A DNA stretch of 64,000 bases from positions 186,001 to 250,000 of the forward strand of contig JADJHE010000004.1 of assembly GCA_016707685.1 (NCBI GenBank), given 5' to 3'. The position numbers were made by a program, and so were the translations under genes. Positions 63,753-64,000 of the stretch are shown here, in pieces (within the stretch, counting starts at the first letter, position 1; every line of letters begins with the position of its first letter). A model generated the notes under the pieces. The model did no database searches. It saw nothing but the letters and a program-made list of their open reading frames with translations, and was not told where the DNA came from. The stretch comes from Bacteroidota bacterium (lineage in GTDB: Bacteria > Bacteroidota > Bacteroidia > 2-12-FULL-35-15).

Positions 63753-64000
63753 ATGGAAGAAAATAATAATCCGCTGATGTGGGACCCTGTAGAAGGAATT
63801 TGTGGAATACCTGACAGTACAACAAATACAAAATTACTATTACAGTATAGAAAACCTGTCAAAGTCATTTATTTTACTGACCCGATTTGTTCTTCTTGTT
63901 GGGGCATTGAGCCTCAACTGCGAAAACTGAAATTGGAGTATGGTAACAATATGGAAATTGAATACCGCATGGGAGGTTTGTTGCCTGATTGGAATTACAA
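63753..64000 (+). CDS. DsbA-family thioredoxin-fold protein (partial, 5' part)
   Basis: The frame starts at ATG 63753 and runs to the end of the window (82 complete codons). It reads M-E-E-N-N-N-P-L-M-W-D-P and then KVIYFTDPICSSCWGIEPQL, with a C-S-S-C active-site pair preceded by a strand typical of DsbA/FrnE-type proteins. EIEYRMGGLLPDW then follows. There is no signal peptide, which suggests a cytoplasmic member such as the ClpXP-adapter/FrnE-like group. It belongs to the same accessory block as HxlR; oxidative or electrophile stress is a plausible theme. Confidence 0.75.
   Translation, partial: MEENNNPLMWDPVEGICGIPDSTTNTKLLLQYRKPVKVIYFTDPICSSCWGIEPQLRKLKLEYGNNMEIEYRMGGLLPDWNY

Overview
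The window is AT-rich chromosomal DNA from a member of the Bacteroidota, of Flavobacteriales/Chitinophagales type; I cannot place it to genus. The evidence is a fused MurF-alanine racemase, a DAHP synthase-chorismate mutase fusion, PorP/SprF and type IX secretion (T9SS) sorting domains, promoters of the TTTG-N19-21-TAnnTTTG type, and almost no Shine-Dalgarno sequences. Genes are tightly packed, several convergent pairs touch or overlap at their stop codons, and no stretch over 300 bases lacks a gene.

Layout. 0-9 kb: end of nusA, infB, a MORN-repeat protein, corA, rsmI, a small DUF559 nuclease gene lying between inverted palindromic repeats, an M28 peptidase and a coiled-coil protein. 9-18 kb: tdk, murF-alr, two surface proteins, fbp, an acetyltransferase, a GIY-YIG nuclease gene again lying between inverted repeats, aspartate kinase and a 2-hydroxyacid dehydrogenase. 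17.7-26.6 kb: a T9SS block with a PorE-like OmpA protein, PorP/SprF, a PKD adhesin with a type B sorting domain, and a divergent SBBP-repeat protein with a type A domain. 26.6-33.2 kb: J-domain protein, peptide-binding lipoprotein, methylmalonyl-CoA epimerase, DAHP synthase-chorismate mutase, a deoxyhypusine synthase-like enzyme and a stand-alone pseudo-receiver. 33.2-38 kb: a leader with two copies of a structured RNA-like motif, then a 1483-residue type A surface protein. 38-42 kb: RluE-type pseudouridine synthase and an ABC exporter operon. 41.4-46.4 kb: a probable light-response cluster (B12-binding MerR regulator with CarH/LitR hallmarks, ECF sigma factor, folE, SDR, flavin reductase, photolyase). 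46.4-62.3 kb: lipB, phosphoglucose/phosphomannose isomerase, lysS, three membrane proteins of glycosyltransferase type, gpsA, uvrC, a T9SS type A protein, pth, rplY, prs and tRNA-Leu(CAA). 62.4-64 kb: accessory genes (small orphan protein, HxlR regulator, NTF2-like protein, start of a DsbA-family protein).

The most unusual items are (1) two small nuclease genes from unrelated fold families (DUF559 and GIY-YIG), each with a start codon just after one arm of a palindromic inverted repeat and a C-terminus encoded inside the other arm; (2) the tandem RNA-like motif at 33302-33433, whose two copies keep their flanking sequence while an internal stem changes on both sides; and (3) a recurrent TGTTTAA/TTAAACA motif in the light-response cluster, including one copy in the spacer of the sigma-factor promoter.

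Caution: at least twelve genes, including ones expected to be needed (rplY, lipB, uvrC), are broken by one- or two-base indels, mostly in A or T runs. Every one becomes a single full-length frame when the indels are corrected. Together they look like sequencing or assembly errors rather than gene decay. I give merged coordinates for these genes.
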